Source: Papio anubis
Taxonomy: Eukaryota; Chordata; Mammalia; Primates; Cercopithecidae
Reading direction: 5' to 3'
NCBI RefSeq assembly: GCF_008728515.1
Contig: NC_044981.1
Span: forward strand, 99,398,043 to 99,462,042
DNA: 64,000 bases
This document shows positions 12,356-24,700 of this stretch, one piece after another (position 1 is the stretch's first letter; every line of letters begins with the position of its first letter). Below the pieces are notes generated by a model that saw only the letters and a program-made list of their open reading frames with translations, was not told the origin of the DNA and searched no databases. Both the position numbers and the translations under genes were made by a program.

Positions 12356-12705
12356 ATACTAGTAATTGAAAACTATAAAACACTATTAAGAGAAATTATA
12401 AGGACATACCATATTCATGGAAGACACAATTATTGTAAATGTATTTGTTCTCACCAAATTAATGTACAGATTCAACGAAATTCTAATGAAAGGAGAACAA
12501 TTTACTAGGGAAAATGAAAGGCTGATTTAAAAACTTCTATGGAAATATAAATGGAATAAATACAATGGAAAACTACACAGTTGAAGTACTCATAATACCA
12601 GACTTCCATGTATATTATATCAATACAGTAAATGCGACTTTGTGGTATGTATACAAGGATGGAAAAAGAGACTGACGGAACTAATAGAGTTTATAGTCTG
12701 AGATC
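12356..12705 (+). mobile_element. L1M ORF2 internal fragment
   Basis: Landmarks such as actataaaacactattaaga, caaattaatgtacagattca and cttctatggaaatataaatg correspond to the part of ORF2 downstream of the RT domain. There are many stops. It is an old fragment without a 3' end. Confidence 0.7.
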
Positions 12706-13432
12706 AATTTCTAATTTTTCCAGATAGCCATAAGACCCTTTCAATATAAAGATACAAGTGTTTTTTTCCTGGAAAGTATTCTTACAGTGTTAAATATTAA
12801 TTTGGTTACATTGCTTTGTTTATCCTTTTCAAGGACTCTATTTTTTTGCTAGTCTTCTATTTCAGTTACTTTCTCTCTGGTTCCTTTTACATTTTGTGGC
12901 TAACTCTCATTTCCATTCCGTTGGTTATTTTCTGGCTTTTTTTCAATGCCTCTTACTAAATATTTATTTCAATCCATATTCACTTTGAGCATTTTGTAAG
13001 TTAGTCGTTTCTCAAAAGCTTATTGTCTTGTCGTCTATGTGCTTCTTGAATTCAAACAACACTCATTTTCTTTCTTTTTTTTTTGTCCACTTCTATTCTA
13101 AGGCTTTTTATTTCAGATTAATGATATTTTCCACCTTTGTTTTTGTTTTGTTTTTGTTTTTAACGTATCCCCAAATGTGGGTTTGATATATTTGATTTAG
13201 TTCAGAGCATTAGGGTAGAGATTTCTCCTTTTTTTCATATTTGATTTTAGAGAATATTTTTTCATCAGGTAAAAAGTTTTAATTTTTTGTTTCCTTTTGA
13301 TAGTGGCTTTGAATAGATAAATGTTGCTTGTGTCTATACATTACATGAATGGGGTTAAATTTTGGGGGTTGATGGAAGGAATTCTAGTTTGAACTTACTC
13401 TTAAACACTGATGAGGAGTTAAATGCAGTTTA
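12706..13432. other. T-rich unique sequence
   Basis: T-rich on the plus strand, with short (TTTG)n-like runs near 13137-13160. I do not recognise a repeat family or a gene. Confidence 0.45.
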
Positions 13433-15018
13433 TATTTTTTTTATTTATTTATTTTTTATTATTATTATTATTATTATGCTGGACTTCCTAGGGTACGTGC
13501 ATAGCGATGCAGGTTTGTTACATCACATTATGCTTGTGCCATGTTACTGTGCTGCACCCATCAGCTTCGTCAGCACCCATCAACTTCGTCGACGCCATCC
13601 GGGCGCGGCATTCCCTCCCCCTCCCTCCACCATGATAGGCCCGGTTATTGTGATTGTTCCCCTTCGAGTCAAAATTGATCCTCATTGTTCAGTTCCACCT
13701 ATGGTGAGAACATGCGGTGTTTGGTTTTCATTTCTTGTGATACTTTGCTAGAATGATGGTTCCAGCTGCATCCACATGTCCCTACAAGGACACAAACTCA
13801 CATCCTTTTTATGGCTGCATAGTATTCCATAGTGTATATGACTTTCTTAATCCAGTCTGTCACTGATGGACATTTTAGATTTGATTCCAAGTCTTTGCTA
13901 TTGTGAATAGTGCGCAATAAACATGCGTGTGCATGTGTCTTTAGAGCAATGATTTACTGTAATCCTTTGGGTATATACCCAGTAATGGATGGGCAGGTCA
14001 TATGGTACGTCTAGTTCTAGATCCTTGGGAATCGCCATACTGTTTTCAAATGGTTGGTAGTTTACAATCCACCAACAGTATAAAAGTGTTCCTATTTCTC
14101 CATCCTCTGGCACCTGTTGTTTCCGAAAAGCACCCAATGATGGTAAGCCATTCGAACTGGTGTGAGATGGTATCATGTAATGGTTTGATTTGCATTTCTC
14201 TGATGGCCAGTGATGATGAGCATTTTTCATGTGTCTGTTGGCTGTATGAATGTCTTCTTGAGAAATCTCTGTTCCTTCTCCTTTGCCCACTTTTGATGGG
14301 GTTGTTTGTTTTTTCTTGTAAGTTGTTTGAGTTCTTTGTAGGTTCTGGATATTAGCCCTTTGTCAGATGAGTAGATTGCAAAATTTTCTCCCATTCTGTA
14401 GGTTGCCTGTTCACTCAGTGGTAGTTTCTTTGCTGTGCAGAGCTCTTTGGATTTAATTAGATCCCATTTGTCAATTTTGGCTTTTGCTTGCGTTGGCACG
14501 TAGTGTTTTTAGACATGAAGTCTTTGCCCATGCCTATGTCCTGAATGGTACTACCTAGGTTTCCTCTAAGGGTTTTTATGGTATTAGGTCCTAACATTTA
14601 GTCTCTAATCCATCTTAGATTAATTACCGGTATAAGAATGAGAGAAAGGATCCAGTTTCAGCTTTCTACTTACGGCTAGCCAATTTTTCCAGCACCATCA
14701 AGATACCAATGAGTTTCTTCACAGAATTGGAAAAAACTGCTTTAAAGTTCATATGGACTTTGAAAAGGAAGCATATAAGACAATCCTAAGTCAAAAAGAA
14801 CAAAGCTGGGCATCATGTACCTGACTTTGAAACTATACTACAAGGCTACAGTAACCAAAACAGCATGGTACTGGTACTAGAAACAGAGATATGAGCAATG
14901 GAACCAGAACAGGGGTTCACTCAAATAATACCACATCTACAGCCATCGGTTTTGACAAACCTGAGAGAAACAAAAATGGGAAAGGATTCCCTATTCGCCA
15001 ATTTCTTTAATAAATAGC
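13433..15018 (-). mobile_element. 5'-inverted (twin-primed) L1
   Basis: From about 13476 to 14699 the plus strand carries the reverse complement of the L1 3' UTR and the end of ORF2. The left edge is a T-rich (TTA)n run at 13433-13475, the complement of the tail. At about 14700 the orientation flips, and 14700-15015 is plus-sense L1 ORF2. In L1 coordinates the inverted piece ends at the taataaat block and the 3' piece begins at the adjoining tggtgctgg block, so the two pieces abut. This is the arrangement expected from twin priming. The copy also contains many small indels and odd CpG-rich substitutions (13560-13640), similar to the L1 at 2690. The longest ORFs in it (129, 130 and 117 codons) are partial or shadow frames. 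Confidence 0.85.
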
Positions 15019-15266
15019 TTTCGGGGTAGATTGCTAAGGAAAAAATTTGGATTCTTTTGTTTTATAAAATCCTAAATTTTCTCCCCCTTTTCTTTTCCTT
15101 TTTCTCATTCAGTCTCTTAATGCCACCTCTGCCTTCATGCAGTCTCTTAATGTCTTCTCAAGTTAGATGTTTTAAGTCCCTTTCTAATATTATTTTAAGC
15201 TATGGGATTTCATTCTTCAATTTTTCACTTTGGAGGTGGACTTTTTCTTAATGGAGATGATTTTAG

Positions 15267-15340
15267 CTTTCTCTTTCTTTTCTTTCTCTTTCTTTCTTTC
15301 TTTCTTTCTTTCTTCCTTTCTTTCTCTCTTTCTTTCTTTA
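15267..15340 (+). repeat. (TTTC)n microsatellite
   Basis: Imperfect TTTC tandem of about 74 bases, followed by a T-rich stretch. It lies about 250 bases beyond the inverted L1. Confidence 0.9.
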
Positions 15341-15723
15341 TTTTTTGCTATGCAAAGGCTTCAGCAAGATCTAAAGAGAAAGCTTGCTTGGAAATTGATG
15401 TTGATATTTATGGTTTAAAAAAATTCTGTTTTCTAGTCATGATGGAGGCATGGAATTGTATGAATTCTTTTTCCTGTTGCTTTGTAGGGTTTTCAGTAAG
15501 ATGAGTGGAGACTTTCAAATTTGGGCAGTCACCATTACTTTAGCTACCAATGTTAATTTTTTAAAAAAATAATTCAGCCACATTCTTAATTGGAGAAGGT
15601 ATTACTTAATTGAGGTACTAACCTTAATTGGAGAAGGTTGATTTGGCTGCTAGCAAGATTAATAGCCTAAATTAGATAGGAGTTTATTTTTTGCCCTTGG
15701 TAAAACCTGAAGGTAGGCAGTAA

Positions 15724-15770
15724 AATGGTGACAACAAGGCGACTGAAGACTACTACTTGTTGTCACCATT
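15724..15770. other. Perfect 15-bp hairpin
   Basis: The arm aatggtgacaacaag (15724-15738) is exactly complementary to cttgttgtcaccatt (15756-15770), with a 17-base loop. The arms are not low-complexity. There is no A-rich tail or target duplication to suggest a transposon. It is too short for a typical microRNA precursor unless the weak pairing beyond the stem extends it. Confidence 0.8.
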
Positions 15771-17756
15771 GCTCCCAAGATTCGTCACTTTTATCTGCAT
15801 ATCTACTGTGTGGTTCCATCCTCAACACTGCCTCCATGTTACAAGATGCTGAAGGTTCATCCATTACTTTAATGTTTTGAATACAAAGAGAAAAACGAAG
15901 GTAAAATGGGGGCATTCTCTCAGATGGCTTAGCCACCTTTTAGAGTACTCTTAAAAGTCTCTCCAATAACTCCTACTTATGTCTAATTAGCCACCACTAC
16001 CTGCAGGAAAAAGGAAAAACGTGTTATTTTAGTTAAGCACTCTCCTAACCCTGTTAATGTTATTGTTCTCTTAATAAGGAAACAGGTAAATGATACCTGG
16101 TAGGTACTACAGGAAATAAAATCTTTGTTTAGATAATATGAGTGGCTTGGTTTTACTCCAGGCCTAATATATTTATGTTTCTTGGCATACATTACCCTAA
16201 GTGATTATGTATTTCAAATGGATATTAGACAAGATATATTTGGTTCAGCTAACTCATTTTAAATCTGTGCATGCATTAACCATATTTTATACTAATATGT
16301 GTTAGTTCAACTTTATATAACCTAAAAGTATTAAGTCAGCAAAATATGGCAAGTTAAAAAAATCTTATAAATGTGAACAACTATTTTAGCCAGAGAAGTC
16401 AAATCATTGTAAATTTGTCAGTTATGCATGCATTTGAATAATCTTTCATGTTAAATAACTACATTTTAAACTTAATAGCTCTAATAACAGTTTTGTTATA
16501 CATCTTTCTACTTGAATCATTCAATATTTTACCACTGACTAGAAATTTCTGGTTAGCAGTATAATTGTCATTCAGCTTCTAGTTTCAGAGTTCAAATTTT
16601 AATTATTTGACTAGTACTGAACTTTCACTACCCTGAAGACCGCAAGGTAGTGAATGGCTAATTTAAACCTGAAGGGAAGTAAAGGGAAAAAGACGTGAGG
16701 CATAAATATAGAATAGAAAATAGGAGCAGAAGGCAGAAGGTGACAATTTCCATTCCAGACAACATTCCTAGCCACTGTTCTCTGAGCATGATACATTAGG
16801 GAAAAGGGGGTTCCCCATTATTTCTCCTTAGTGGTTGCAATCGTCATTTACCAGTAGCCAAATTACCTCTTCCCAGTTTATTTTTTGGATTCCCAAATAA
16901 CTTCATCCATCTTCCAAGCTTCCTGTAACCCTTTCTTACAAAAACACATATTCATGCATTCATACGAAAGGAGTATGAGATTTTAGAGAGTTCACACATA
17001 CTCTCTGAAGCTCATCCAGAAGTCTCAAAGTTGGGAATGACTAACTTAAAAGTTGAGTTTGTCTACTAGATAAAAGGGAGGAGACAGGAGATTATCTCAG
17101 GTGGAGAAAGTAAATATGCAATATGTTCAAGTTGCTTTAATTTTAAATTGCTGTATTTGGGCACTGCCAATAATTTTATATTTATTTCCAAATAACAGGT
17201 TTTGTAGGAGAATTATGGGGATAAATGCATGGATAAAAGGTGTTGAAATGTGATGAAATTATGCTGAATTTTGAACTGTATTTATGTATTTATTTTAACA
17301 ATGTATAGAAATGCTTTTGAATTTCCAAGGTGTCCTCCTATAATAGACTTATTTTGTTGTCCTACTGTCTGCTATTTTACAATCCTTTCTGTGCCTTATT
17401 TCTGCTTATGATTTGGAAGTTCTGTTTTTCTAACTAATCATTTCTCAGGAGTTAACAATTGGAATACCCTTTCTTCCTGAACATTCACTCAAAAAATATA
17501 TTTTCTTATTGAAGACCCATGACACAGCCACTGGAGGCCAAGTGCTGAACAAGATGAACCCAATTCTAGCCCTCATGCAGGCTACCTTCCATCAAGAAGA
17601 TGCAGCCATTAAAGGACTGATTAAACGATTAGTTAGTGTCATGACAAAATTGAGACCCAAAATTCATACAAACAATCAATGAAACCAAAAGCTGGTTTCC
17701 TGAAAAGACAAATAAGCTGAATAGACCACTAGCTAGCTTAACATAGAAAGAGAGAA

Positions 17757-18053
17757 GGCCAGGCATGGTGGCTCTCGCCTGTTATCCCAGCACTTTAGGA
17801 GGCTGAGGTGAGCAGATCACAAGGTCATGAGTTGGAGACCAGCCTGGAAACATAGTGAAACCCCATCTCTGCTAAAAATACAAAAGATTAGCCAGGCGTA
17901 ATGGTAGGCACCTATAATCCCAGCTACTCAGGAGGCTGAGGCAGGAGAATCGCTTGAACCCGGGAGGCAGAGGTTGCAGTGAGCCAAGATCTCGCCATTG
18001 CACTCCAGCCTGGGCGACAGTGCAAGACTCCGTCGAAAGAAGGAGAGAAAGTA
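17757..18053 (+). mobile_element. Alu (AluS type), full length
   Basis: A complete dimeric Alu from ggccaggcatggtggctc to gcgacagtgcaagactccgt, ending in a G-containing A-rich tail. It lies in the L1 and is flanked by the direct repeat agaaagagaga (left 17745, right 18054), a plausible target-site duplication. The 5' repeat shows that it landed in L1 ORF2 sequence. Confidence 0.9.
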
Positions 18054-18400
18054 AGAAAGAGAGAGAAGATCCAAATAAGTACAGTTCAAAAACAACAACG
18101 GTGACATTACAACCAATCCCAATTCCTAGAAACACACAATCCCCCCAAGATTGAATCAGGAAGAAACTGATATCCTGAACAGATCAATATTGAGTTCCAA
18201 AATTGAATCAGTAATTGAAAAAAATCTGCCAACCAAAAAAAAAGCCCCAGACCAGATGGATTCACAGCCAGATTCTACCAGTTGTACAAAATAGAGCTAG
18301 TACCAATTATACTGAAAGTATTCTAAAAATCAAGGAAGAGGGACTCCTGCCTAACTAATCTGTGAAGCTAGCATCATCCTGATAGTCAAACCTGGCAAAA

Positions 18401-18451
18401 GAGGGAAGGGAAGGGAAGGGAAGGGGAAGGAAGGGGAAGGGGAGGGAAGGG
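18401..18451 (+). repeat. (GGGAA)n microsatellite inside L1
   Basis: About ten imperfect GGGAA/GGGGAA units replace L1 ORF2 sequence between cctggcaaaagaggg and gacgactacaggtcat. The run probably grew from the local purine-rich L1 word. Confidence 0.85.
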
Positions 18452-18498
18452 ACGACTACAGGTCATTGTGTCTGATGAAAATAGACACAAAAATCCTC

Positions 18499-18524
18499 AA
18501 AAAAAAAAAAAAAAAAAAAAAAAA
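18499..18524 (+). repeat. 26-base A run inside L1
   Basis: An uninterrupted A run within ORF2, between aaaatcctc and ggaagccaaatccagcag. L1 has only a short A run here, so this looks like expansion in place rather than the tail of an insertion. Confidence 0.8.
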
Positions 18525-18757
18525 GGAAGCCAAATCCAGCAGCACATCATAAAGTTAGTACAACACTGTCAATTAGGCCTCATTCCTGAGATAAAAGACT
18601 GCTGCAACAAAAGCAAATCAATAAATAAGATTCACCACATAAACAGAATCAAAAATAAAAACTATATGATTATCTCAATAGAAGCAGAAAAAGTGTTTAA
18701 TAAAACCCAATATCACTTCATAATAAAAACTCTCAACAAACTAGTCATTGAAGGAAC

Positions 18758-19136
18758 TGTATTCATTCATTTTCACACTACCACAAAAACCTACCTGAGA
18801 CTGGGTAATTTATAAACAAAAGAGGTCTAAGTGACTCATAGTTCTGCATGACTGGGGAGGCCTCAGAAAACTTACAATCATGGCAAAAAGCAAAGGGGAA
18901 CCAAGGCATGTTTTTCATGGTAGCAGGAGAGAGAGAGAGCAAGGTGAAAAGTGCTACACCTTTAAACCATTAGAGCTCATGAGAACTCTATCATGAGATA
19001 GCAGTAGGAGAATAGCGCTAAACCATTAAAAATCACCCCCATATTCCAATCACCTCCCACCAGGTCTCTCCCTCAACACATGGGGATTACAATTCAAGAT
19101 GAGATTTCGGTGGTGACACAGAGCCAAACCATATCA
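18758..19136 (-). mobile_element. MaLR solo LTR (THE1/MST type) in L1
   Basis: The minus strand reads tgatatggtttggctctgtg and so on to the end at 18758, the layout of THE1/MST LTRs. The length, about 379 bases, fits. The flanks are ggaac on the left and agaac on the right, a 5-bp target duplication with one mismatch. Joining the flanks restores continuous L1 ORF2 sequence. No internal region is present, so this is a solo LTR. Confidence 0.85.
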
Positions 19137-20618
19137 AGAACATACTTCAAAATAAGAGCTGTCTATGACAAACCCCCAGTCAACATAACACTGAGTGGTC
19201 AAAAGCTGGAAGCATTCCTCCTGAGAACTAAAATAAGACAAGAATCCTCACTCTCACTACTACTGTTCAACATAGTACTAGAAGTTCTAGCCAGAGCAAT
19301 CAGGCAGATGAAATAAATAAAAGGCATCCAAATAGGAAAAGAAGACTTATTCTTTTGGTGGACAACAGAAGTCTATATCTAGAAAACCCTAAAGATTCTG
19401 CCAAAGGGCTCCTGGAACTGATAAACAACTTCAGTAAAATTTTGGGGTACAAAATCAATGTGCAAAAATCAGTAGCATTTCCATACGCCAGTAACATTCA
19501 AGCTAAGAGCCAAATCAAGAACTTGATCGCATCTACAATAGCCACAGAAACAATAAAATACCTAGGAATACATCTAACCAAGGAGGCAAAAGATCTCTAT
19601 AAAGAGAACTACAAAACACTGCTGAAAGAAATCATAGATGATACAAACAAATGGAAAAACATTCCATGCTTATGTATTGAAAGAATCAATATAGTTCAAA
19701 TGGCCATACTGGCCAAAGCAATCTAGAGATTCAATGTCATTCCTCTCAAACCGCCAATGTCTTTTTTCACAGAATTAGAAGAAAACTATTCTAAAATTCA
19801 TATGGAACCAAAAAAGAACCCACATAGCCAAAGAAATCCCACCCAAAAGGAACAAAATGAAGGCATCATATTATCCAACTTCAAACTATACTATAAGGCT
19901 ACAGTAACCAAAACATCTGGGTAATAGTACAAAAATAAACACATAGACTAATGGAACAGAATAAAGGACCCAGAATAAAGCTGTACAGCTACAGCCATCT
20001 GATATTTGAGAAAGTCATTAAAAATGAGCAATGAGAAAAGGACTTCATATTCAATAAACAGTGCTGGGACAGCTGGCTAGCCCTATGCAGAATAATAAAA
20101 CTGGACCTCTTTGTTTCACCATATATAAAGATTAACTCAAGATGGATTAAAAATTTAAATGTAAGACCTCAAACTGTAAAAATCCTGAAGAAAACATAAG
20201 AAACACCATTCTGGACATTGGCTTGAGAAAGACTTTATAATTAAATGTTCAAAAACAATTGCAATGAAAACAAAATTTGACACGTAAGACCTAATTAAAC
20301 AAAAGAGCTTGTGCAACAATAGAAACTATCAACAGAGTAGACAGATAACCTACAGGATGGGAGAAAATATTAACAAACTATGCATTCAACAAAGGCCTCA
20401 TATCCAGAGTGTATAAGGAACTTAATTCAACAAGAAAAAAAACAAATAACCTCTTTAAAAAGGGGCAAAGGACATATACAGACACTTCTCAAATAAAGAC
20501 ATCATGTGACCAACAAACATATGAAAAAATGTCAAACATCACTAATCATCAGAAAAAAGACAAATCAAAACCACACTGAGATACCATCTCACACAAGCCA
20601 GCATGGCTATTAAAAAGC

Positions 20619-20648
<30 letters not shown>
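20619..20648 (+). repeat. (TAA)n microsatellite inside L1
   Basis: About ten TAA units within the 3' part of ORF2. Confidence 0.9.
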
Positions 20649-20649
<1 letters not shown>

Positions 20650-21365
20650 GATGCTGGCGAGGCTGCAGAGGAAAGGGAAGGCTTATAGACTATTGGTGGG
20701 AATAAAAATTTATTCAACCACTGCGTAAAGCAATTTGGAATGTCTCAAATAACTTAAAACAGAACTACCATTTGACCCAGTAATTCCATTACTTGGTACT
20801 TTTCCATAATAAAATGAATTATTCTACCAAAAAAGATACATACCCTTGTATATTCACCACAGCACTATTCACCAAAGAAAAACATGGATCAACCCATCAA
20901 TGGTGCATTGCTTAAAGAAAATGTGGTACATATACACCATGGAATACTATGCAGCCATAAAAAATGAACTCATGTTCATTGCAGCAACATGGATGCAGGT
21001 GGAGGCCATTATCTTAAGTGAATTAATATAAGAAGAGAAAAACAAATACCGCATGTTCTCATTTATAAATGGGAGCTAAACATTGGGTACTCAGGAACAA
21101 GATGGCAACATTAGATACTGGGGACTATTACAGGAGGGAAGAAGAGAGGGGAGCAACAGTTAAAAAACAAACTACTGGATGCTATGCTCACTACCTAGGT
21201 GATGGGATCAGTCATACACTGAATCTCAGCATCATGCAATATACCCAGGTAATAAACCTGCAGATATACCACCTGTATCTAAAATAAAAGTTGAAATTAT
21301 AAAAATAAGAAAAAAATCAGTTATTTAATGTCCCGACGAGTGCTACATAGAGAAAATACAAGTCC

Positions 21366-21747
21366 TGTATTAGTCATCTTTGGCTGCCATAACAAAACAC
21401 CATACACTAGGTACTTTTTTCTTATAGTTCTGGAGGCTAGATGTCTAACATCAAGGTCTGGCAGGGTAGACTTCCAGTGGGAGCTCTCTTCCTAGCTTGT
21501 AGATATCTGCCTTCTCACCATTACTTCATATGACCTTTCCCTGGTGAATGTACAAGGAAAAAGAAGAACAAGTTATCTGGTATCTATTCTTAATAGGATA
21601 TTAACCTTTTTAAATTAGGGCTCCAACCTTATGACCTCATTTAACCTTAATTACTTCCTTATAGGTTCCATCTCCAAATATAGCCACTCTTGGGATTTAA
21701 GCTTCAACACATAAATTTAGCAGAATACAGACATTCACTGCATAACA
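21366..21747 (-). mobile_element. MLT1 (MaLR) solo LTR
   Basis: The plus strand begins tgtattagtcatctttggct, continues through agttctggaggctagatgtc and atgacctcatttaaccttaa, and ends near cataaca. This is the reverse complement of the MLT1 order. About 380 bases, without an internal region. Only about 50 bases separate it from the end of the preceding L1. Confidence 0.8.
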
Positions 21748-24700
21748 AGATCTAATCAGCGTATTTAACAAGGCACCTGATTTAATCGGTAGTATTAGGG
21801 AAGCATCTATGAGCAGGAAATAATTGAGCTCTGACAGAATAATTAATTAAAAAACAAGAAGGAGAAAATCATATAGACAGAGAAAAACAGCATATAAGAA
21901 GGCCCTGGAGTGAGAAGCATACCATATTGGAGTAACTAAAGCATGGGCAGTATTGTTGGAGGAATGCTGTGATGAAGAGTAGTAGCAGGCAACGCTGGAA
22001 ACATAGGCAGGAGTCAGGCCCTGGTAGGCAAAGTTCACAACTGCGTAGACACTGAGCAACTTTTAAGGCACAGCAGCAACATGATTAGATGTGTCTTTTA
22101 TAAAGGAAATTCTCTGAAAGCAGTATAAAGAACCAATTAAAGAGGATCAAGAATAAAATTAGAGATCATTTATAAACTATGGCACTATTTCAAGTGAGAA
22201 ATAATGGTGGCTCAGGAAAAAAGTAATGACTCTGGAAATGAGGAGAGGTAGATTGAATTTGATTTATTTTAGAAGTAGAATGGAGATATTGATGGACAAT
22301 TAGCTAAGAAAGGAGATAAAGAGAAAAGAGTAAGAATGACTTGGGTTTCTGGTTGAATTGGGGTTCATTCACTATGATGGAGAAGAATAATCTTTTTGGT
22401 AGGGGCTGGATAGGCAGAGAGAATCGTGTGCTCAGTTCGGGACATGTTGAGCCTTCAGTGCCTATGATACATTCAGTTGGATATATGTGCTGCAGATGAT
22501 TTTAAGCTCTGGGATAGGGGTTTCAATTTGAAAATTATCAACCATAAATGAAAAATAAAGCTATTAGCCCTAGCTCAGATTTCTAAAGGATAAAGTATAG
22601 AAAAGGAGAGCAAAAGCTTAGGACAGGACCTTGAAAAAAAAAGCCAAGATTTAAAATTCAGTAAGAAGCTGCTAAGGACACTTAGAAGGACCCATCAGAG
22701 AGGGCTGAGGAGACCTCAAGGGACATGTGTGTTTCAAAGTAGTCACAGCCAATGGAAACAGCTGCTAAGAATCAAGTAAGATGAGATCAGAAGTTTGACA
22801 AATGTGTTTAGCCAAATGGAGTGAATGGAGAGCCGTTTAGTGAAAGAGTAGTGGTTGGAGCCAAATTGAAGCATGCAGGAAAATGTGTGGGACACAATAG
22901 AAGTTGGAGAAAACAGCAGCTCCAGGGATCTCCTGTCGCTCACCTGGATATATACCTGACAACTCTTGCAGCTTAAAACAAAAAGATGAATTTGAAACAT
23001 AGAACAGCTGAATTTATCCAATTACAAATCAAACAACAACGCTCACTTCCATTTTTTCCTGGTGCCTTAAAGATGATGGGAATATTTCGGGTTTTATGCA
23101 TTCTCTGAGTAGCTTTTCAACACCTAAACGAAAGGACTGAAATTGAAATGCTATGTACCTTATCAGGGAACTAGGACACAGTTCCCAGAGACTTTTATTT
23201 TTACAAGAATGAAACGCAATTTTTTCAAGGGAAAAAGAGAAAGTGATATTGAAAATAAATAGGTAAAAGTCTAAAAGTGAAATAAGACACTTGTAAAAAT
23301 ACTATGTATTGTAGTATTTAAAGGAGTAACAAGAATATTGAGTCACCATGATAAATATAAATTATTTTATTGGTCCTCACAGAATTTTTTTTTAAATAAG
23401 ATTTTAGTAATAATAGAAAATGTAATATTTTTAATCTTCATAACACATGTGTGATGAGGTCTATAATAGACAGGTAAGAAGCATTTTCTGGGCAATGAAT
23501 TACCCAGAGACGTTGATGAAAGCATTCAGGAAATAGTACGTCTGCCACTAGGAGAGGAGGTAATTAATACAGAGTGAATGTATAGCAAGGGCTTTAGCAA
23601 GAAGGCATGTTCTGAGAGAATGCTAGGAGCCTCGTTTACCAGGACAGACCATCGCAATGTATGAGAGCAGTTTTAAACACCAAGAGCAAAATATGACACT
23701 TCATTACTCAATTCTCCCCAAACATATTAGTTTTGAAAATCATATTTTAGGGCTGGCTATGAGCAATTGTTCAATTTCTACTAAGAACCAGACAAAAGGG
23801 GATAGTTTTATAAGAAAATACATAGTTAGATTTCTTTGTTAAATGAAGCACTTCATTTGTCACTCAATGCCTACGAACAAACCAAGTGCTCGTCATAAGA
23901 ATGGGATAATAAGACTTGTTGTGCAATCAATTTCTTTGAAGATTTTAAGGAAAAAGTAAACATATTTTTTGGGAAGAGTGAAATACAGTCCTACAAATAG
24001 ACAAGAGGATACTTGTATGATTTGGGCTCACTCTAAATTTTGCTGCATTTAGGTGTGGAAGAAAATGGGAAGAAGAAAAATAGCTTCGTTGATGAATGAG
24101 ATAAATAGTTATGCTCTGGTGAAAATTTTTCCGAATAATGTCTCCTGTAACCAGACCTTGCACAATTCTAAATGTTTACACACTCAGTGCCAATGGAAAA
24201 CTTTCACATCTATAAACAACTTTTATTCCAAGCCCAAACATCTCCCTGCTGCGGGATGGTTAGTAAGCAAATACAAGCTGTCAAATAGCACCTTGGAGCC
24301 AGATTCCACATACAGAGCAGCATGTATCTGTGTGCAGGCTGATTCATGTGCACAGCACAACATTTTCCAATAGTTAAAATTCAATTTAGAAAAAGGGATT
24401 TGGGAAGCCAAATCTGTTTCACCTAAATAAAATACAATTTTTTCAAGCTACCTTTCTCTTCCTCTTTCTTCTCTTTCATAAATGTCATAAAGAAAACTCA
24501 AGTATCAATTAATTATTTATGGAAGAGGGAACCTGAAGCAGAGAAACAGTGTATGTTAACTCTTTGTTCCTTTGCTGGTCAGGAGAAAGAGAGGGAGCAG
24601 AAACTCAGTAAGGAAGACAATGGCAAGTGAATATTGTGGACTCCATTTCAGGAGCATTTACTTAAAGATAAAATTTTTGGAAAAGTAGGTACAAAAGAAA

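Larger units (their letters stand above)
15019..17640. other. Unique sequence, no gene seen
   Basis: Apart from the microsatellite and hairpin listed separately, I recognise nothing. A 16-base word, cttaattggagaaggt, occurs at 15585 and again at 15623. The T-rich ORFs near 15057-15504 translate the microsatellite. Confidence 0.55.
17645..21312 (+). mobile_element. L1 (L1MA/L1PB type) with nested insertions
   Basis: ORF2 begins in the region around gctggtttcctgaaaagaca (17691). It continues through ccagaccagatggattcaca near 18248, the atgattatctcaatagaagc block, cctaggaatacatctaacca at 19561 and actatgcagccataaaaaat at 20946, to a 3' UTR ending near 21290 in aaaataaaag. Inside it lie an Alu (17757-18053), a (GGGAA)n run (18401-18451), a 26-base A run (18499-18524), a MaLR LTR (18758-19136) and a (TAA)n run (20619-20648). 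The 123-codon ORF at 19355-19726 is an intact piece of ORF2 downstream of the RT catalytic box. The box itself is damaged at about 19350, where the FADD codons are missing. Confidence 0.85.

Noticed and set aside
13362..14290. Protein genes of about 130 codons on either strand
   Set aside because: They lie in or across antisense L1 sequence and its T-rich tail. The minus-strand ORF is a broken L1 ORF2 piece.
17872..18154. Three overlapping ORFs at 17872-18154
   Set aside because: They translate Alu sequence and its tail.
18468..18815. 115-codon ORF with a poly-lysine run
   Set aside because: The lysines come from a 26-base A run inside L1, and the end runs into the antisense MaLR LTR.
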